DNA of 64,000 bases, taken from assembly GCF_004664715.2 (NCBI RefSeq), contig NC_051069.1, positions 79,196,647-79,260,646 on the forward strand. Direction: 5' to 3'. Made by a program: the position numbers and the translations under genes. Position 1 is the first letter of the stretch. Each line of letters starts with the position of its first letter. Below, piece by piece: positions 33,679 to 45,582 of the stretch. This DNA is from Peromyscus leucopus. Taxonomy: Eukaryota > Chordata > Mammalia > Rodentia > Cricetidae. The notes beneath the pieces are model-generated. The model was not told the origin of the DNA. It made no database searches and worked only from the letters and a program-made list of their open reading frames with translations.

Positions 33679-34045
33679 TGTCTTAGTTACTGTGCTATTG
33701 CTATGTGGAGACACCAAACCCAAGGAAACTCTTCCAAAACAAAGCACTTACTTAGGATCTTGCTTACAGTTTTAGAGGGTTAGTCTATGGTCATCACAGT
33801 GGGAAGCAGACAGGCATGGAGCTGGAGCGGTAGCTGAGAGCTTTATATCCTAACCTACAGACAGTAGGCAGAAAGAGAGAGACACTGGCCCTGGTATAGG
33901 CTTTTGAAACCTCAAAGTTCACCCCCAGTGACTCACCTCATCCAACAAAGCCATATCCTCTAATCTTTCCCAAATAGTTTACCAACTGGGGACCAAGCAT
34001 TCAACTGAATGGGTCTATGGGACCATTCTCATTCTAACCACCACA
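33679..34045 (-). mobile_element. Complete MaLR-like solo LTR, antisense
   Basis: On + it runs TGTCTTAGTTACTGTGC to ATTCTAACCACCACA, 367 bp; reversed, it is the TGTGGTGGTT-type LTR also at 16312 and 54681. Flanks gatgt (33674-33678) and aatgt (34046-34050) match 4/5, consistent with the 5-bp duplication of ERVL-MaLR elements. Confidence 0.8.
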
Positions 34046-34127
34046 AATGTCCTACATATGTTGGCCATTTACACATCATTTCTGGGGTTATAGAATCTGC
34101 TTTCCCCAAACTAGTCAGACATTATTT

Positions 34128-35905
34128 CCCATCAGTTCCTCTTGAGTGCATGAATGACTTTCTCTTCGCCCACCCTACCCTCTGCAGTCACTATTTTTGC
34201 CCATTTTCCAAACTGATGCTCCTTATTGTCTCCTTAAGAAGAAATATTTTCAAGGTGTAGATAAAGCCACTTTAAAACAAAAGCTGTAGCACTATTAATT
34301 TTTGTAATTGATAGAAGATAAATGGTCTTTGAAACATGGTTGAACCAATCTTAAAAAAAATCTCATTATTACAAATTTTCAAAATTCTTTTGATATACTT
34401 GTTTTGCACAATTGCTTTTTCACTTTTTGACCTATCAATAAGAATAGAACACAGCTATACCTAATTTATTCTTTATTTTGTCTTCCGCTAAATATGCACT
34501 TTGTAAAAATATGTAGGTTTTAATTGCCATTTGGCATTTAGCCTTGCTTAACAATAACAAACATTTACTAAAACTCCCTTGTTTCGTTTTTCTAAACCCA
34601 CATCCACCCACACCCATTCATGTTGTTTTGAAATTTTCTTTTCTATCTTTCCTAACTTAGAATTGCTTTATTACTGCCTCAGGCCCACCGTCTTCACTCA
34701 ACTCCTGCCCCACCCAAATTCCTTTAGTTGAGGTTGTTCTCTGACAGACAGTTATCCATCTTCAGAGAATTATCAGTATGTCTAAAGGAAGATGGTGTCT
34801 CAAGTAAGAGGATTTCTGAGTAAAAAATATGCATTAAAGGACACCAGGAGTTAGAGGATGTCCACCATATATAGCTCCAAAATTTTAATGCAGCATTTCC
34901 TAATACTCATTAAGTCTTTTACTTTTGCAGATGGGATTTGATCTTTAAAAATAATAGAATGGTTATTGTTTTGGAAATTTAAAGTTATTAAAAATTAATA
35001 CAACCTTATATGTGTACAATTAAAGTCTTTTTTGGGGGCGGGGGAGCATGCCATTTACATAGTGTAGACCTTTTCTAGATAAGGGAACTCCAGTAAAATG
35101 AAATTTTCAACTTTATTGTATAATGCTCTAAAATCCCACAGGCAACCAATAGATTTTAAATGGGTTTATATCTCATATCTTTGATTTTAAAGTTTTGAAG
35201 TGCCTTTGCATTTTTTTTAGATATTTAGATATAGTTGAACTGGAGACTTCATGTTGAAATCTTTATTACTATTGAAGAAATTTAACAGTTTGACACATTA
35301 GAAAAGTCTATTTTTTTAAAAAAATTAGTCTCAATTCTTTAGATAGTCTATAAATAGAAGTTTTTGCATTTTTTCTGAAATAAAAATATAAAACAAAATA
35401 ATGTCAAATATTTTAAATATATTTATATTTTCAAACTATTTCTAACATTGCACATTTAAACTTCAAAAACTCAGCACATTCAACAAATGGTGCTGGAAAA
35501 ACTGGATATGTCAATAGTGACACATGATACTTCAATAGATAAAAGAATTATCTTTTAAGAAGAGATAAAACCTATGCTTTTACTGAAAACTAGTACCAGG
35601 CTAAAATATCTGAAACAATTTTCAAAACTGTACTTTTAGTTGGAACAAAAAAGTCTGCAGATGTCTGTGAAGACAGTTTTTTTTAATATTAAGAAACATA
35701 TTTTTACTAAGTATGGTTCTATGATTTATATCAATTTCTTAGATTATTATACATAAATGGTAATTTTTCCTTCCACTATTATTAAGACTTTGCCCCAAGA
35801 CTTTTTTTGCATAGGCACTTACAAAAAATAAATAAGTATAGAAAGATAATCTCTGAACAAGTAAAATTAGTGATTTAGAATACATTCCTCAGCTGGTACG
35901 TTTAC
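34128..35905. other. Unannotated AT-rich sequence with an L1 scrap
   Basis: The only recognised piece is 35476-35520, acattcaacaaatggtgctg plus gaaaaactggatatgtcaat, an L1 ORF2 remnant (FNKWCW region). The rest is AT-rich with no gene signal. Confidence 0.5.
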
Positions 35906-36179
35906 ATCTTGGTTCCTTTTCTATTGTTGTGAAGAGACACCATGACCAAGGCAACTTATAAGAGAAAGCATTTAATTGGGAGCTTGCTTACAACTTCAAT
36001 GGTTAGTCCATGACCATCATGGTGGGGAATAGCTTAAAGCTTGCATCTGGTCTTAGAGAGAGGCAAAGAAACAGACAGAGACATAGACAGAGACAGGGTC
36101 TCGTCTGAGCTATTGAAACCTCAAGTGACACTCTTCCTCCAATAAGGCCACACCTTCTAGATCCTCCCAAAGGGTCCAC

Positions 36180-36305
36180 TATTATAGATATAAGATGAAA
36201 GGGTAAATTATTGAATCTACTTTTAAAAAGCAACAATATGTTTTAAATGCTTTATATTGCTATGGATTTTAGTTTATTGATACAAATTTAAAGTTAATTT
36301 TGTTA

Positions 36306-36357
<52 letters not shown>

Positions 36358-37642
36358 CTACTCTTGTTTAAGGCATTATGTTTGTACAGCTCATTTGAAA
36401 TTGCAATGAATAATTAAAATATGGATTAATAATTAGTCATCTATGATAGTCAAACTTATAGGCATGTTAGTTAAGATTTTTAGGTATACAAAGATATATT
36501 TCAATTAGGTAGGTAATCTTCAAACTCTTCAAAGACTTAAAGAATATGGCATTTAAAATGTTTTAAAAATTTAGACTTTCTGGACAATGAGACACATCTG
36601 CTCCTGGCAACACTGATTTACTTCAAAGAGGAAGATGGGCATCGAAGACACTCCATGTGGTGTTTATCTTCTTCTTTGCAAAAATAGTCATTTGGGCAAG
36701 AAACTGTTTTGGCCTGGACTGCTTGACAAAATATTGTATTGACTGGACATGCAGGACTCATGGAAAAATGACCACTAAATTTTGCCAAAACAAGGTGAGA
36801 TGGTCCTTCAGTTTCCTGCTTCACAGAGGAGACTGCCAGACACTCTGCAGGATGCAGAGAGAAGCAACTGAGAAACTCTATGCCTATAGGCTGAAGATGG
36901 ATGCCCCAACATTGCAGGGGAACTTTGGGTGACTGTCCCGGCAGCCAGCTGTCTCTTTCATTTCCAGAATTTTGGAAGTTGCTTACAAAGCACTTCCTAC
37001 TTACTTAGGTAATATTATATCCTTCTGGGGTCCTTGATGGGGTTGAAGACTAGATAGTTATAATTATAGTTTTCCTTAGTCATGATAAAAGGTAAATTAG
37101 ATATAAAACTTTAGACTCATGAAAATAGGATAGATGGTAGAATATTTTCTAATTTTGCCAAATAGACTAGATATTGTAACTGTAATTCTTGCTTGATAAC
37201 TGTTTTGTTGTATGAAATTTTACTATATTAAACTTAAAACCTTCCTTTCTGATTAGACAGAAAAGGGGAGGTACTCTGGGATGTCTTGCTGTACACTGTG
37301 AATATGTGTTGCTTTGCTTGGTTGATAAATAAAGCTGTTGGCCAATGGTGAGGCAGAATAAGTTTAGGCAGTACATTTGAATTGGAGAGAAAAAAGAAGA
37401 AAGGAGAATGGGGCAGAGGCTATGAGCCACTGCCAGGAGAAGCAAGATGTGAAAGTACCAGTAAGCCATGAAGCCATGTGGCAGTGCGTAGATTAATAGA
37501 AATGGGCTGAGTTAAGTTGTAAGAGCTAGCTAGTGAGAAGCCATTAGGCCATACAGTTTGTAAGCAATATAAGCCTCTGTGTGTTTACTTGGGTCCAAGT
37601 GACTGTGGGACCAGGTGAGACACTGGAAACCTTCTGACTGTA
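36180..37642 (+). mobile_element. ERV remnant with 3' LTR and polypurine tract, no visible 5' LTR
   Basis: Bounded by GTCCAC at 36174-36179 and 37643-37648, an exact 6-bp duplication within an older LTR. The right end is a 371-bp LTR (37272-37642, starting TACTCTGGGATG, the TGCTGTGGG family) preceded by the purine run agaaaaggggagg (37259-37271). 37035-37271 resembles the 3' internal part of the ERV at 29662. The left 370 bp (36180-36550) shows no similarity to the LTR. No gag, pol or env frame remains; frames near 36618-36932 are short and unidentified. Confidence 0.72.
36306..36355. repeat. (TA)n microsatellite
   Basis: About 50 bp of uninterrupted TA inside the ERV remnant. Confidence 0.96.
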
Positions 37643-37769
37643 GTCCACCAACTGAGAACCAACATTCAAAAATCTGAGTATATTGAAGTCATTGCCATCC
37701 AAACCACCACAGTATGCTAAAATGCATTGTACACAGCCCATATACCTGACATTGTTTTTTATATTCAAA

Positions 37770-37915
37770 TATTTATTGTCATCAAGTATTATAAAGAAAA
37801 TCACTTTTTTAGATGAGGAAAATAAAGCACTAAGAGGCAATGTATCGCCTAAAGTAGCACAGGAATAAAATAAAATATTTAGGACTCAACTTCAGAGTTT
37901 GTGATCTTAAAAGTT
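37770..37915 (+). mobile_element. MIR SINE fragment, sense
   Basis: ttagatgaggaaaataaagc, actaagaggcaatgtatcgc and aagtagcacaggaataaa follow the MIR core order. Diverged. Confidence 0.6.
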
Positions 37916-39540
37916 ATGCTTTAAAGACTTTTAAATTATTTTTTTGTATTTTTAAATACTTGTTTTAAGGAGATCACCTATGTGGCAAAAATGGCAAAAA
38001 ATGGTAGCAAAGAAACTAGAAAAGAAAGGCCATATAGTTTTTATTGATTGAAGCTGTGTGAGAATATAGAAAATATCTATATTAGTATTTTAGAGCCAAG
38101 AAATTCTAAGTTCCTATTAATAAATGCAATTAATTTAATTTGACAGTGATTTTTTCCCAGGTCACTATTTTAAACATACCTTTTGTATTTAGGTTTTCAA
38201 TGTATTATATACATTTCCCCCACATCAAAGAAGGCTTCTAATCTTTCTAAAATGAGCCATTATTGAATTTCCTTAAATTTATGTTATTTTTCTATTATTC
38301 TGTGAACAGTAACAACACTAAACTCTTACAGAACTTTAATGAAATAAAGATAAAATTGAGCTGCTAGATAGACAAAAGGTTTTTATAAATTAGTCACTAT
38401 TATGCAAAGAAGATTGGAAAGTGAGTTTTGTCAAGAACAAAATTTTTGTCTTTCCAACAATATTATTTATTTTCTGAGCTATAAATAATGAGAGACAGAA
38501 ATTGACAGTGAAAGAGAGAGATGATACTGGTGGTTAAGAATATTAAGCCAAACAAATAATGAATTGATCTGACACTTATAGAATAAAAAATGAAACAAAA
38601 TCCCTAAATTTTAGTTCAGAATGCATCACTCTGTACTGCTGCAGTATATTTATGTAAGTGAGAGTATTAATACTTGAAGTCACCTATTTTATGACCACAG
38701 TAGTCCTTTGTATAATTGCAGTTGAATCTAGTGCCCTTGGAAGATAGGAGGCACAGAAATCAGTGAGCAGATACAGATGAGCTAGAAAACTTCTGGACTG
38801 TGGAGAATTCTTCTTGGCTGATAAACTATAACTGAAATGTTGTATCCTTTCTCTTCTTGTAATGACCTCTTTACTCCTCTATTCTCAAATATTCCTATTT
38901 GATATCTTTCTAGGAGTGACAAAGCAGACTTACCAAGTATATATTTCTATTCTCCAATAAGTAATAATAAACTATAAATATTATATATTTACCTTTATAA
39001 TATTAATTTTCAAATATTCTCCACTAAATGTGTATTTGGATATGAGCTAGATCTAATGAGCAATAAAAGGGTTTTTTCAAACATATATAACTTTTACACA
39101 TAGTAATAGATTTTTTTAATTATTGTAATTAGAACAACTAGAATATGGAAGGTTGCAGCTTGTCTATGAAAAGCTCATATTTTTAGTCCTCTATTTTCCT
39201 AATTTATGATATTACTAATTAATGGTTATGAAACATTTGCTTTTTTAATTGAGAATAATTAAGACACAATCAAGTGTCCAAACATTTTAATGTATATAAG
39301 ATTCACATGAGATATTTTTCTTATTTTTATAGATACCTATGCACATTATTCTATAGACTCTTGAGTGAGCCAGCATTAGCTTTTGACAACTGATAGGCTT
39401 TTGAGAACTGATATGAGTTTAAAGTAAATCCAGTATATAAACATTTGCAGTGATGCTGTGATTGGTGTTCACTAATTATTACTCTTTCCTGAAACTTCCC
39501 TGTGCCCTCTTACAATAAAATTACAATAAGAGTTGTAAAA
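37916..39540. other. Unannotated AT-rich sequence
   Basis: No recognised element, exon or RNA gene. Confidence 0.5.
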
Positions 39541-40012
39541 GTAACCGTCTTATTCAATAAGAAACACAGAGCCAATACAGAGATGAAAGCCAAGAGGTCA
39601 GAGCAATAGCTAAGAGCTAAAAACCTTGCCCTTCACTGTCGCTGTTATACTACCTCCCCGAAAGAGAGCTACTTCCTGTGTGTCTGTCTTTTTATAGTGT
39701 TTCTGTTCTGCCTTCTCATTGGTTGTAAACCCAACCACATGACCTCCTAGTCACTGCCTGTCTGTACAGACCTCCAGGTCTTCTATGGTTGGTATTGAGA
39801 TTAAAAGCGTGTGTCTCCATGCTGGCTGCATCCTTGAACACACAGAGATCCGCTTAGCTCTGCCTCCCAAAAGCTGGGATTAAAGGCGTGCACCACCACT
39901 GTCCAGCTTCTGCTAAGGCTTGCTATTAGCTCTGACCCCCAGGCAATTTTATTTATTAACATACAAATCACATTTGAGTACAAATAAAATATCACCGTAA
40001 AGAGTTTTACTC
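39541..40012 (-). mobile_element. Cricetid composite repeat (LTR-like plus two B1 pieces), antisense
   Basis: aagaaacacagagccaatac, gccaagaggtcagagcaata, ttctcattggttgtaaaccc and cctccaggtcttctatggtt precede a B1 end (gagattaaaagcgtg) and a second, longer B1 (39826-39906, ccttgaacacacagagatcc to attaaaggcgtgcaccacca). Then comes ctattagctctgacccccag and a T-rich end. I recognise this order as a high-copy cricetid repeat; its formal class is uncertain. Confidence 0.65.
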
Positions 40013-40639
40013 TCTTGAGTCTAAAGCAAATATTTTCATATAATCATTTATAAAAGTATTGTTGTTATAGGCTCTCATTCTGGAACAATTGTGTTTGCTG
40101 TATTTTAAATTGATGGCTCTACTCTAGGGAGTTTGGCTGCAAAGGTCTCTCTTCACAGGACAAAGATGCTGCACAAGGAAGAAATACTCCTCTAGTAAAA
40201 GGAGGGTTCTCTGTAGTCTGGCAAGCACTCAGGGTGAGAGACATCCATGTGTTCAACATTTGGTGTGAAATAAAAGGCAAAGATATTTTGAAAACATTTA
40301 ATTTTTGTCACTAGTTTAGATTGTTTATATTAGATATTTTCTTTCTTTTTTTTTTAACTTTGTATCTTGATAGCAAAAGGATTTTATCCACTATCCTTTC
40401 CACATGCAGGTACAGCATTTATATAAAGATTTCTTTGTGTTTTTAAAAATCTTTTAAAAATGGTAATATGCCATTCTTATTATCTTCCCAGTTTACTTTC
40501 ATTTCATTTTATATTTCCTTGGCCACTAGAAAGGATGATATTTTTCCAAGATGTCATGTAAATTATTATCTGTAAATGCCATTAGTAATAATTGATGTGT
40601 TTTTATACTATGATCATTTTCATCAGATTTTTAGTAGAA
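40013..40639. other. Unannotated AT-rich sequence
   Basis: T-runs near 40345 may be the degraded 3' tail of the antisense L1 that follows; otherwise nothing recognised. Confidence 0.45.
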
Positions 40640-41770
40640 ATAGATGTAGATAACATCATCATATATGTATATATATATGCATGTTACATATATGCATCTA
40701 TATAATATACTAAGTCCAGTTAGTATTGCTTTATGCATATATTTTCAGGGATGACCACTTTGTATTGGATAACCAACTAAGGGGTTAATCACAAGAGAAG
40801 ACAAATTCTACTTCTCTCAGCAATCATCAGTGTCCTGTAACTTTTCTTCTAGAGTTGGGGTCCTGTGAGATTTCTTCCTTCTCCATTAGTATTCCTATGG
40901 ATGTGTCATTTTACAGGCCTTGGTTGGGCAGCCACATTGTTCAGGTATTATTGGTGCAAACTCCCCATTCTTTCTAGGAAGCAGTATCTCAGTTGCCTTT
41001 CTCGTTCTCTAGCTCTTATAATCTTCCAAACTCCCTTCCATAATGGTCTCTGAGCCTAAGGTAGGAGGGTTTCCTTGTAGACGTATCGACTGGGGATGGG
41101 CACTCCACAATCAATTGTTCTCTGCATTTTGAACTTTTGTGCCTTTTTAAAGTGATCTGTTTGCTGCAAAGAGAAGCTTCTTTGATGTAGGATGAGAACT
41201 ACGTTTACCAGAGGGTATGACGGTAAGTATTAAAAATCGCAGTCGGGATTTATGATGTTTTAAGAAATTGGTAATAGTAGGATCTGCTCTAAGATCTAAG
41301 ACTTCACTGGTCCTCAAGCACTTGGATAGATTTCAGTTACCAGGGATGATCCCTCTCCTGTTAAGTTTGACTGAAGTCCAATTCAACAAGTGTTTACAGC
41401 CAACACATGAGTGGCATTATTGTACCTTTAGGAATGCCTTGTTATTTCTGGTCATTATTGTGGTACATAGGCATCACAGCTGATAGGACTATCAGTTGCT
41501 TCCCTCCCTTGGCAACTTTTAACAACGCTTTCTGGAACTGTGAAAGCTAGTCCTCAGAGACTGGGCGTACAGGCCATATCTAGTCCCAATTCTTAAAGCC
41601 TGTGTCTGAAGCACATGTCATCTTCGACATTAGGCAAACTTTCTTTTAAGTAGGGTCAGGAGAGTCCACATGACTCTAAAATCAACACAGGATGTGCCTG
41701 TTGCCTGTGGCTGCCCCAGGACGATTTAGAAGATCTCAGGACAGTGTCATTGCACTGTTTTGTTTTTTTT
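40640..41770 (-). mobile_element. L1 3' UTR, Lx-type, antisense
   Basis: In order: a tatatgtatatatatatgca block, ggatgaccactttgtattgg, ttctagagttggggtcctgt, ggcagccacattgttcaggt, ccataatggtctctgagcct, caaagagaagcttctttgat and gaactgtgaaagctagtcct. This is the best preserved of four copies of the 3' UTR in the window. It ends at a T-run (41760-41775). No ORF2 is recognisable next to it. Confidence 0.72.
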
Positions 41771-41829
41771 TTTTAAATTCAGCTTCAGTCAGGTTTTTAA
41801 GATAGAGGTATTAGATTCTGTGCCAGACT

Positions 41830-42415
41830 GTAGCAGTTCCCAATAGAGTTCGTGTTCCTCTCTCAGTCCTCACAAGCTGTGCCTTTCTCTCTGAATTCTG
41901 GTTTTTCAAACTCACATCTGAATGGCTTATTAAAATATGCTGGTAGCATTGCAGATTTTCTAATTCAAAGTTACAAAGGCTTCCACATTCTTCCAACAAA
42001 CCAATTCCAAAGGCCTAGGAACAGTGTAGTCAGGTTTATCGCAGTGACACTCCTACTTTTAAGTACGGTTTTCTGTGGTCGTTACTTCTCTTGCTGCTGG
42101 GAAAGCTGAGAAGGGAGGAGTTTCTTTCGGCTCACAGTTGGAGGGTGTACTCCATCATGGCAGAACAGGATGCCAGCAAGAGAATGCGGCAATATCTACA
42201 GTCCGGAAGTAGAGTGCGATAAATGTTGATGGTGAGCTCACTTTTCCGTTTTAATTCAGGGCTCCAGCCCTGGAATGGTGCCACCAGCATCATGATGGGC
42301 CTTCCCACCTCAATTAGCCCAACCTAGAAATTCACAGATATACTCAAAGATTTCTTTGCATGCTGATTCTAAACCCCATGAAGTTTATAATCAAGATTAG
42401 TCATCACAGTGTGCA
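41830..42415 (-). mobile_element. MaLR LTR (MT/MTE-like), antisense
   Basis: cacaagctgtgcctttctct, gtagcattgcagattttcta, aaagttacaaaggcttccac, aaaggcctaggaacagtgta, then tttcggctcacagttggagg, atggtgccaccagcatcatg and agattagtcatcacagtgtg. This is an extended LTR copy; the second half is shared with 45583-45998 and 57436-57745. Confidence 0.7.
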
Positions 42416-43214
42416 TTAATTATTCACTGCCCTTGGTTGTTTATGGATAGTTTTTACACATGTCTATAAGGTAGTATTAGCGTATTTTCCCTCATAACCT
42501 CCCCTTTGTCACTTATTTCCATTCCACTAGTTGCTTTTGTTTCCCTAAATGGTTTCTCTTCTACTTTCATTAAAGGACGTTGATTAAAAGTTATGGAATA
42601 TGTGAGACAAGTGATGAGCCTAAAAGAAGGGAAGTGTTGTTTATTTATTTTTTGTTTTTGATTTGCCTTATACCAAATCCATAATTATACAAATAAGTAA
42701 AACATCTAAAAACTAAACAGCACAGTTTCCAAAAGACAGAACTGTCTTTTGCCTAAAGAAAAATAATTAATCTGAAACAACAGTATATGTGGGAGTAAAT
42801 GATAAATAGTTATAGAAATAATAGTAATATAGAATATAGTAGAATTACTTTTCTCTTTGTGACTTTCAAAAATAAGTGCTTGCAAACCTGATCTAACTCA
42901 AGGGAAGATAATAAACATTCTTGAAGATAGAAGGCTTTATATTTTTGGTAGAAGCCTTCACCCACAATTTCCTTATCTCTCAGTGTACATGAAATCCAGG
43001 GAAGATCATGATAGTACACTGAGTGGTCAGAACACAATTACTACTTATGTTCTGTTTAGCCCAGGAACAGTATGTGTTTATAAGTATAGTAATACAGCAT
43101 TTTAAGGCTCTTATCAGCACCGGGAATGTCAGATAAGCATAATTTGGCTTTGTAAACAATAGTAAACAAACAGGGAAGAATATTAAAATGTAGTATGATA
43201 TCTGAAGCTTAGCA
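42416..43214. other. Unannotated AT-rich sequence
   Basis: An antisense 75-codon frame (42810-43037) has no motif. Nothing else recognised. Confidence 0.5.
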
Positions 43215-43322
43215 CAATGGTCCTCAAAAAATTCCCCGCATCTTCTTTACAGCAGGAGTTGGAAATACCTGCCCTAGAACCTGCTGAACCAGAAATACTG
43301 GGGGTGTGGCCAAAATAAACTA
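43215..43322 (+). mobile_element. MER5A-like hAT-Charlie fragment
   Basis: caatggtcctcaaa, then ctagaacctgctgaaccaga, aatactgggggtgtggcc match the MER5A order. An ancient DNA transposon. Confidence 0.7.
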
Positions 43323-44041
43323 TAAGTAAACAATAAACAAGCAACCTGCATATTTTAGTTATATTCCATCCTCTAACTCACCTTAATATGAGCTAAAGTT
43401 TAATTTTGGAATTGGAAGGACTTATTTAAAATTCATAGGCTATTTAATTCCAGTCAAAATCTAGGAATAATTTCTTTTACATACCAATAATCTGATTTTA
43501 AAATTAGTGAAGTCAATAAAATTCTGAGGGAAAGCAGAAAAACACACAAGCAAACAAAACTGTATAAATTACAATATAAGAAATGAAGACTCATTACAAC
43601 CATCATAGTTTAACCATTTAAAGGGGTGATGGTAGACCAGCAGACCAGGATAACACAGAAACAACCTTCACACGTGGTTATCTAATGTAGGACAAAGTTG
43701 ACCAAAGTATGGCAGGAAAATCAGGTTTTTTTTTCAATAAATTTTGCTGAGCAAAAGCGAATCTTTAGTCGTTCAGAACCCAAATCAATTCCAGATGTAG
43801 TAAATTAAAGTTATAAGCTGAAACAATATGATTTTTGATAAAAACAAGAAAATACCTTCATGAATTTGGCATAGATGAAGTTTTTCAGTAAGATACAAAA
43901 ATATTGATAATAGAAAAATATATGAATATGTTAAAACTAAGAACTTCTACTAATCAAAATATCCTATTAAGAAAAGAAGGCAAGCTACACAGTGATAGAA
44001 GAAATTTACAATACACGCACCAGAACAAAGACTTGTATCCA

Positions 44042-44176
44042 ATTACACTTGTTGATGCATGCTTGAATTCTAGCACCCAGGAAATGAGGCAGGTAGATGA
44101 CAAATATAAAGGTTTTCTGCAATATACAATGTGACCTTGTCAATAAATAAACAAATGAATAAATAGACAGATAAAT
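44042..44176 (+). mobile_element. B1-like SINE with 10-bp duplication
   Basis: gatgcatgcttgaattctag, cacccaggaaatgaggcagg then an A-rich (aata)n tail; flanked by CTTGTATCCA at 44032-44041 and 44177-44186 (10/10). The middle is badly decayed. Confidence 0.65.
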
Positions 44177-44372
44177 CTTGTATCCAGCTGTATTCCATGG
44201 CTTAAAAATCTCCTCAATATAGAGAAAATAATCAATAACCATTAAAAGCAAGTCATAGAATCTGGGGTTCACTTGTATAATCAGTCTATGAAAGGAAAGG
44301 CACTCAAATATTTACACATCAGTGGGATATAAATTAAAATCAGTATCCGATACCAGTAAATACCTGTTAAAA

Positions 44373-44606
44373 GACTGGTTCTCAACCTTCCTGATGCTGT
44401 GACCCTTTAATACTGTTTCTCATGTTGTAGTGATCAACAACATATCCCAATCATAAAATTATTTTCATTGCTACTTCATAACTGTAAGTTTGCTACTATT
44501 ATAAATCATAATGTAAATACTTGAAATTTCCAATGGTCTTAGGTGACCCTGTGAAAGGGTATTTTGACCGCTAAAGGGGTCATGGCCCACAAGTTGAGAA
44601 CCACTA
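44373..44606 (+). mobile_element. URR1 hAT-type DNA transposon, complete
   Basis: gactggttctcaaccttcct at the left end and aagttgagaaccacta at the right end are terminal inverted repeats. The body has attttcattgctacttcata and aggtgaccctgtgaaagggt. The 8-bp flanks are tgttaaaa (44365-44372) and tgttagaa (44607-44614), 7/8, the hAT signature. Confidence 0.93.
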
Positions 44607-44624
44607 TGTTAGAATATAGTTAAA

Positions 44625-44800
44625 ATTAATTCCAGCACTTGTAAGGCAGAGGCAGGCAAAGCTCTGTGAGTCTAAGGCCAGCCTGGTATACATAGCAAGT
44701 TCCAGGTCACCAGAGATACATAGTGAGAACCTGTCTTAAAACAAAACAAAACCAACCACCAAACAAAAACAACAAGAAGAACAAAAAAACCAAAACCAAA
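44625..44800 (+). mobile_element. B1 SINE, sense
   Basis: ttaattccagcacttgtaag, gcagaggcaggcaaagctct, gtctaaggccagcctggtat, gagaacctgtcttaaaacaa with an A/C-rich tail to about 44800. The left end has lost the first 20 or so bases of B1. Confidence 0.88.
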
Positions 44801-45113
44801 AATTAGTTTTCTGGGATATGGAGCAATAAGAATTCTTAAAATGCTATTAATTCACTCCAAGGCATATCTCAAAATCATTCATGATCATTAAAATTCATAA
44901 TTCATAATTTCATACCAGCAGGATTTGTAACATCTCCAAAGTAGAAATGACTCATCATTAGTAAAATAGATAAATAAATTATGATGTAGCTGTTCATTTT
45001 GAACACATTTCAATAAGAATGAAGAGTAATTACACAGCAAAGGCTAGAATTAATTACAGGAACCAGTATGGAAAATTTTAAAGTGCAATATGCAATTCCA
45101 TTCATCCATTGAT

Positions 45114-45363
45114 CCTGCTGGTTTTGCTCCATCTTTGATTCATCTTCTTTGGTCTTGCTAGCTTTTTCTAAGGACTCCCAGGACTCCATTCTAAGTTCCT
45201 CTTTGTTACTGTTCATGTGTTTACACAGGTTCTTCTTTCCAATAATACCCAAACTTGCACCTCTCATTTCAAGCATTACAGTTTCACACTTACACACACA
45301 ATCATAAGATTGATATCTCCACTGACATTTTTAAATAATCACTTTAAATTCAGCACATTTAAA
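45114..45363. repeat. Direct duplication, copy 1 (250 bp), unknown origin
   Basis: About 80% similar by eye to 46261-46512 in the same orientation, from cctgctgg to cagcacatttaaa. On the minus strand it lies in an open frame with NSNKEELRMESWESLEK. I do not recognise the protein or repeat family. Both copies begin at the same base on the minus strand. Confidence 0.85.
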
Positions 45364-45529
45364 CCTAAGTTCAAAGTAGGAAAACAAGGCTGTGGATATA
45401 GAAGTTGTAGTGAAGTATGTGATAATGAACGTATACAGAATTCGATATGAGCAGTGTATTAACATTGTTCTCCTCTGGGTACTTGTTACAGGAACATGAA
45501 TAGTAAAACAAGTCTAATCAGATATAATG

Positions 45530-45532
<3 letters not shown>

Positions 45533-45566
<34 letters not shown>

Positions 45567-45580
45567 ACACTCACACACAC
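45533..45580. repeat. (AC)n microsatellite
   Basis: About 48 bp of AC with two TC interruptions. Confidence 0.97.
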
Positions 45581-45582
45581 TG

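Larger units (their letters stand above)
35906..37712 (-). mobile_element. MaLR-like LTR split by an ERV, antisense
   Basis: The left part 35906-36179 (cttttctattgttgtgaaga, ccatgaccaaggcaacttat, taaggccacaccttctagat) and right part 37643-37712 (gtccaccaactgagaaccaa, catccaaaccaccaca) belong to one LTR of the TGTGGTGGTT family. GTCCAC is present at both edges of the intervening ERV. Confidence 0.8.
43420..45050 (+). mobile_element. Ancient L1 ORF2 remnant, sense, with three nested insertions
   Basis: ttccagtcaaaatctagga, aagctacacagtgatagaag, agaacaaagacttgtatcc, cagtgggatataaattaaaa and gtaaaatagataaataaatt follow mammalian L1 ORF2 C-terminal order. Too decayed for any frame. It is interrupted by a B1-like SINE (44042-44176), URR1 (44373-44606) and a B1 (44625-44800). 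Confidence 0.6.
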
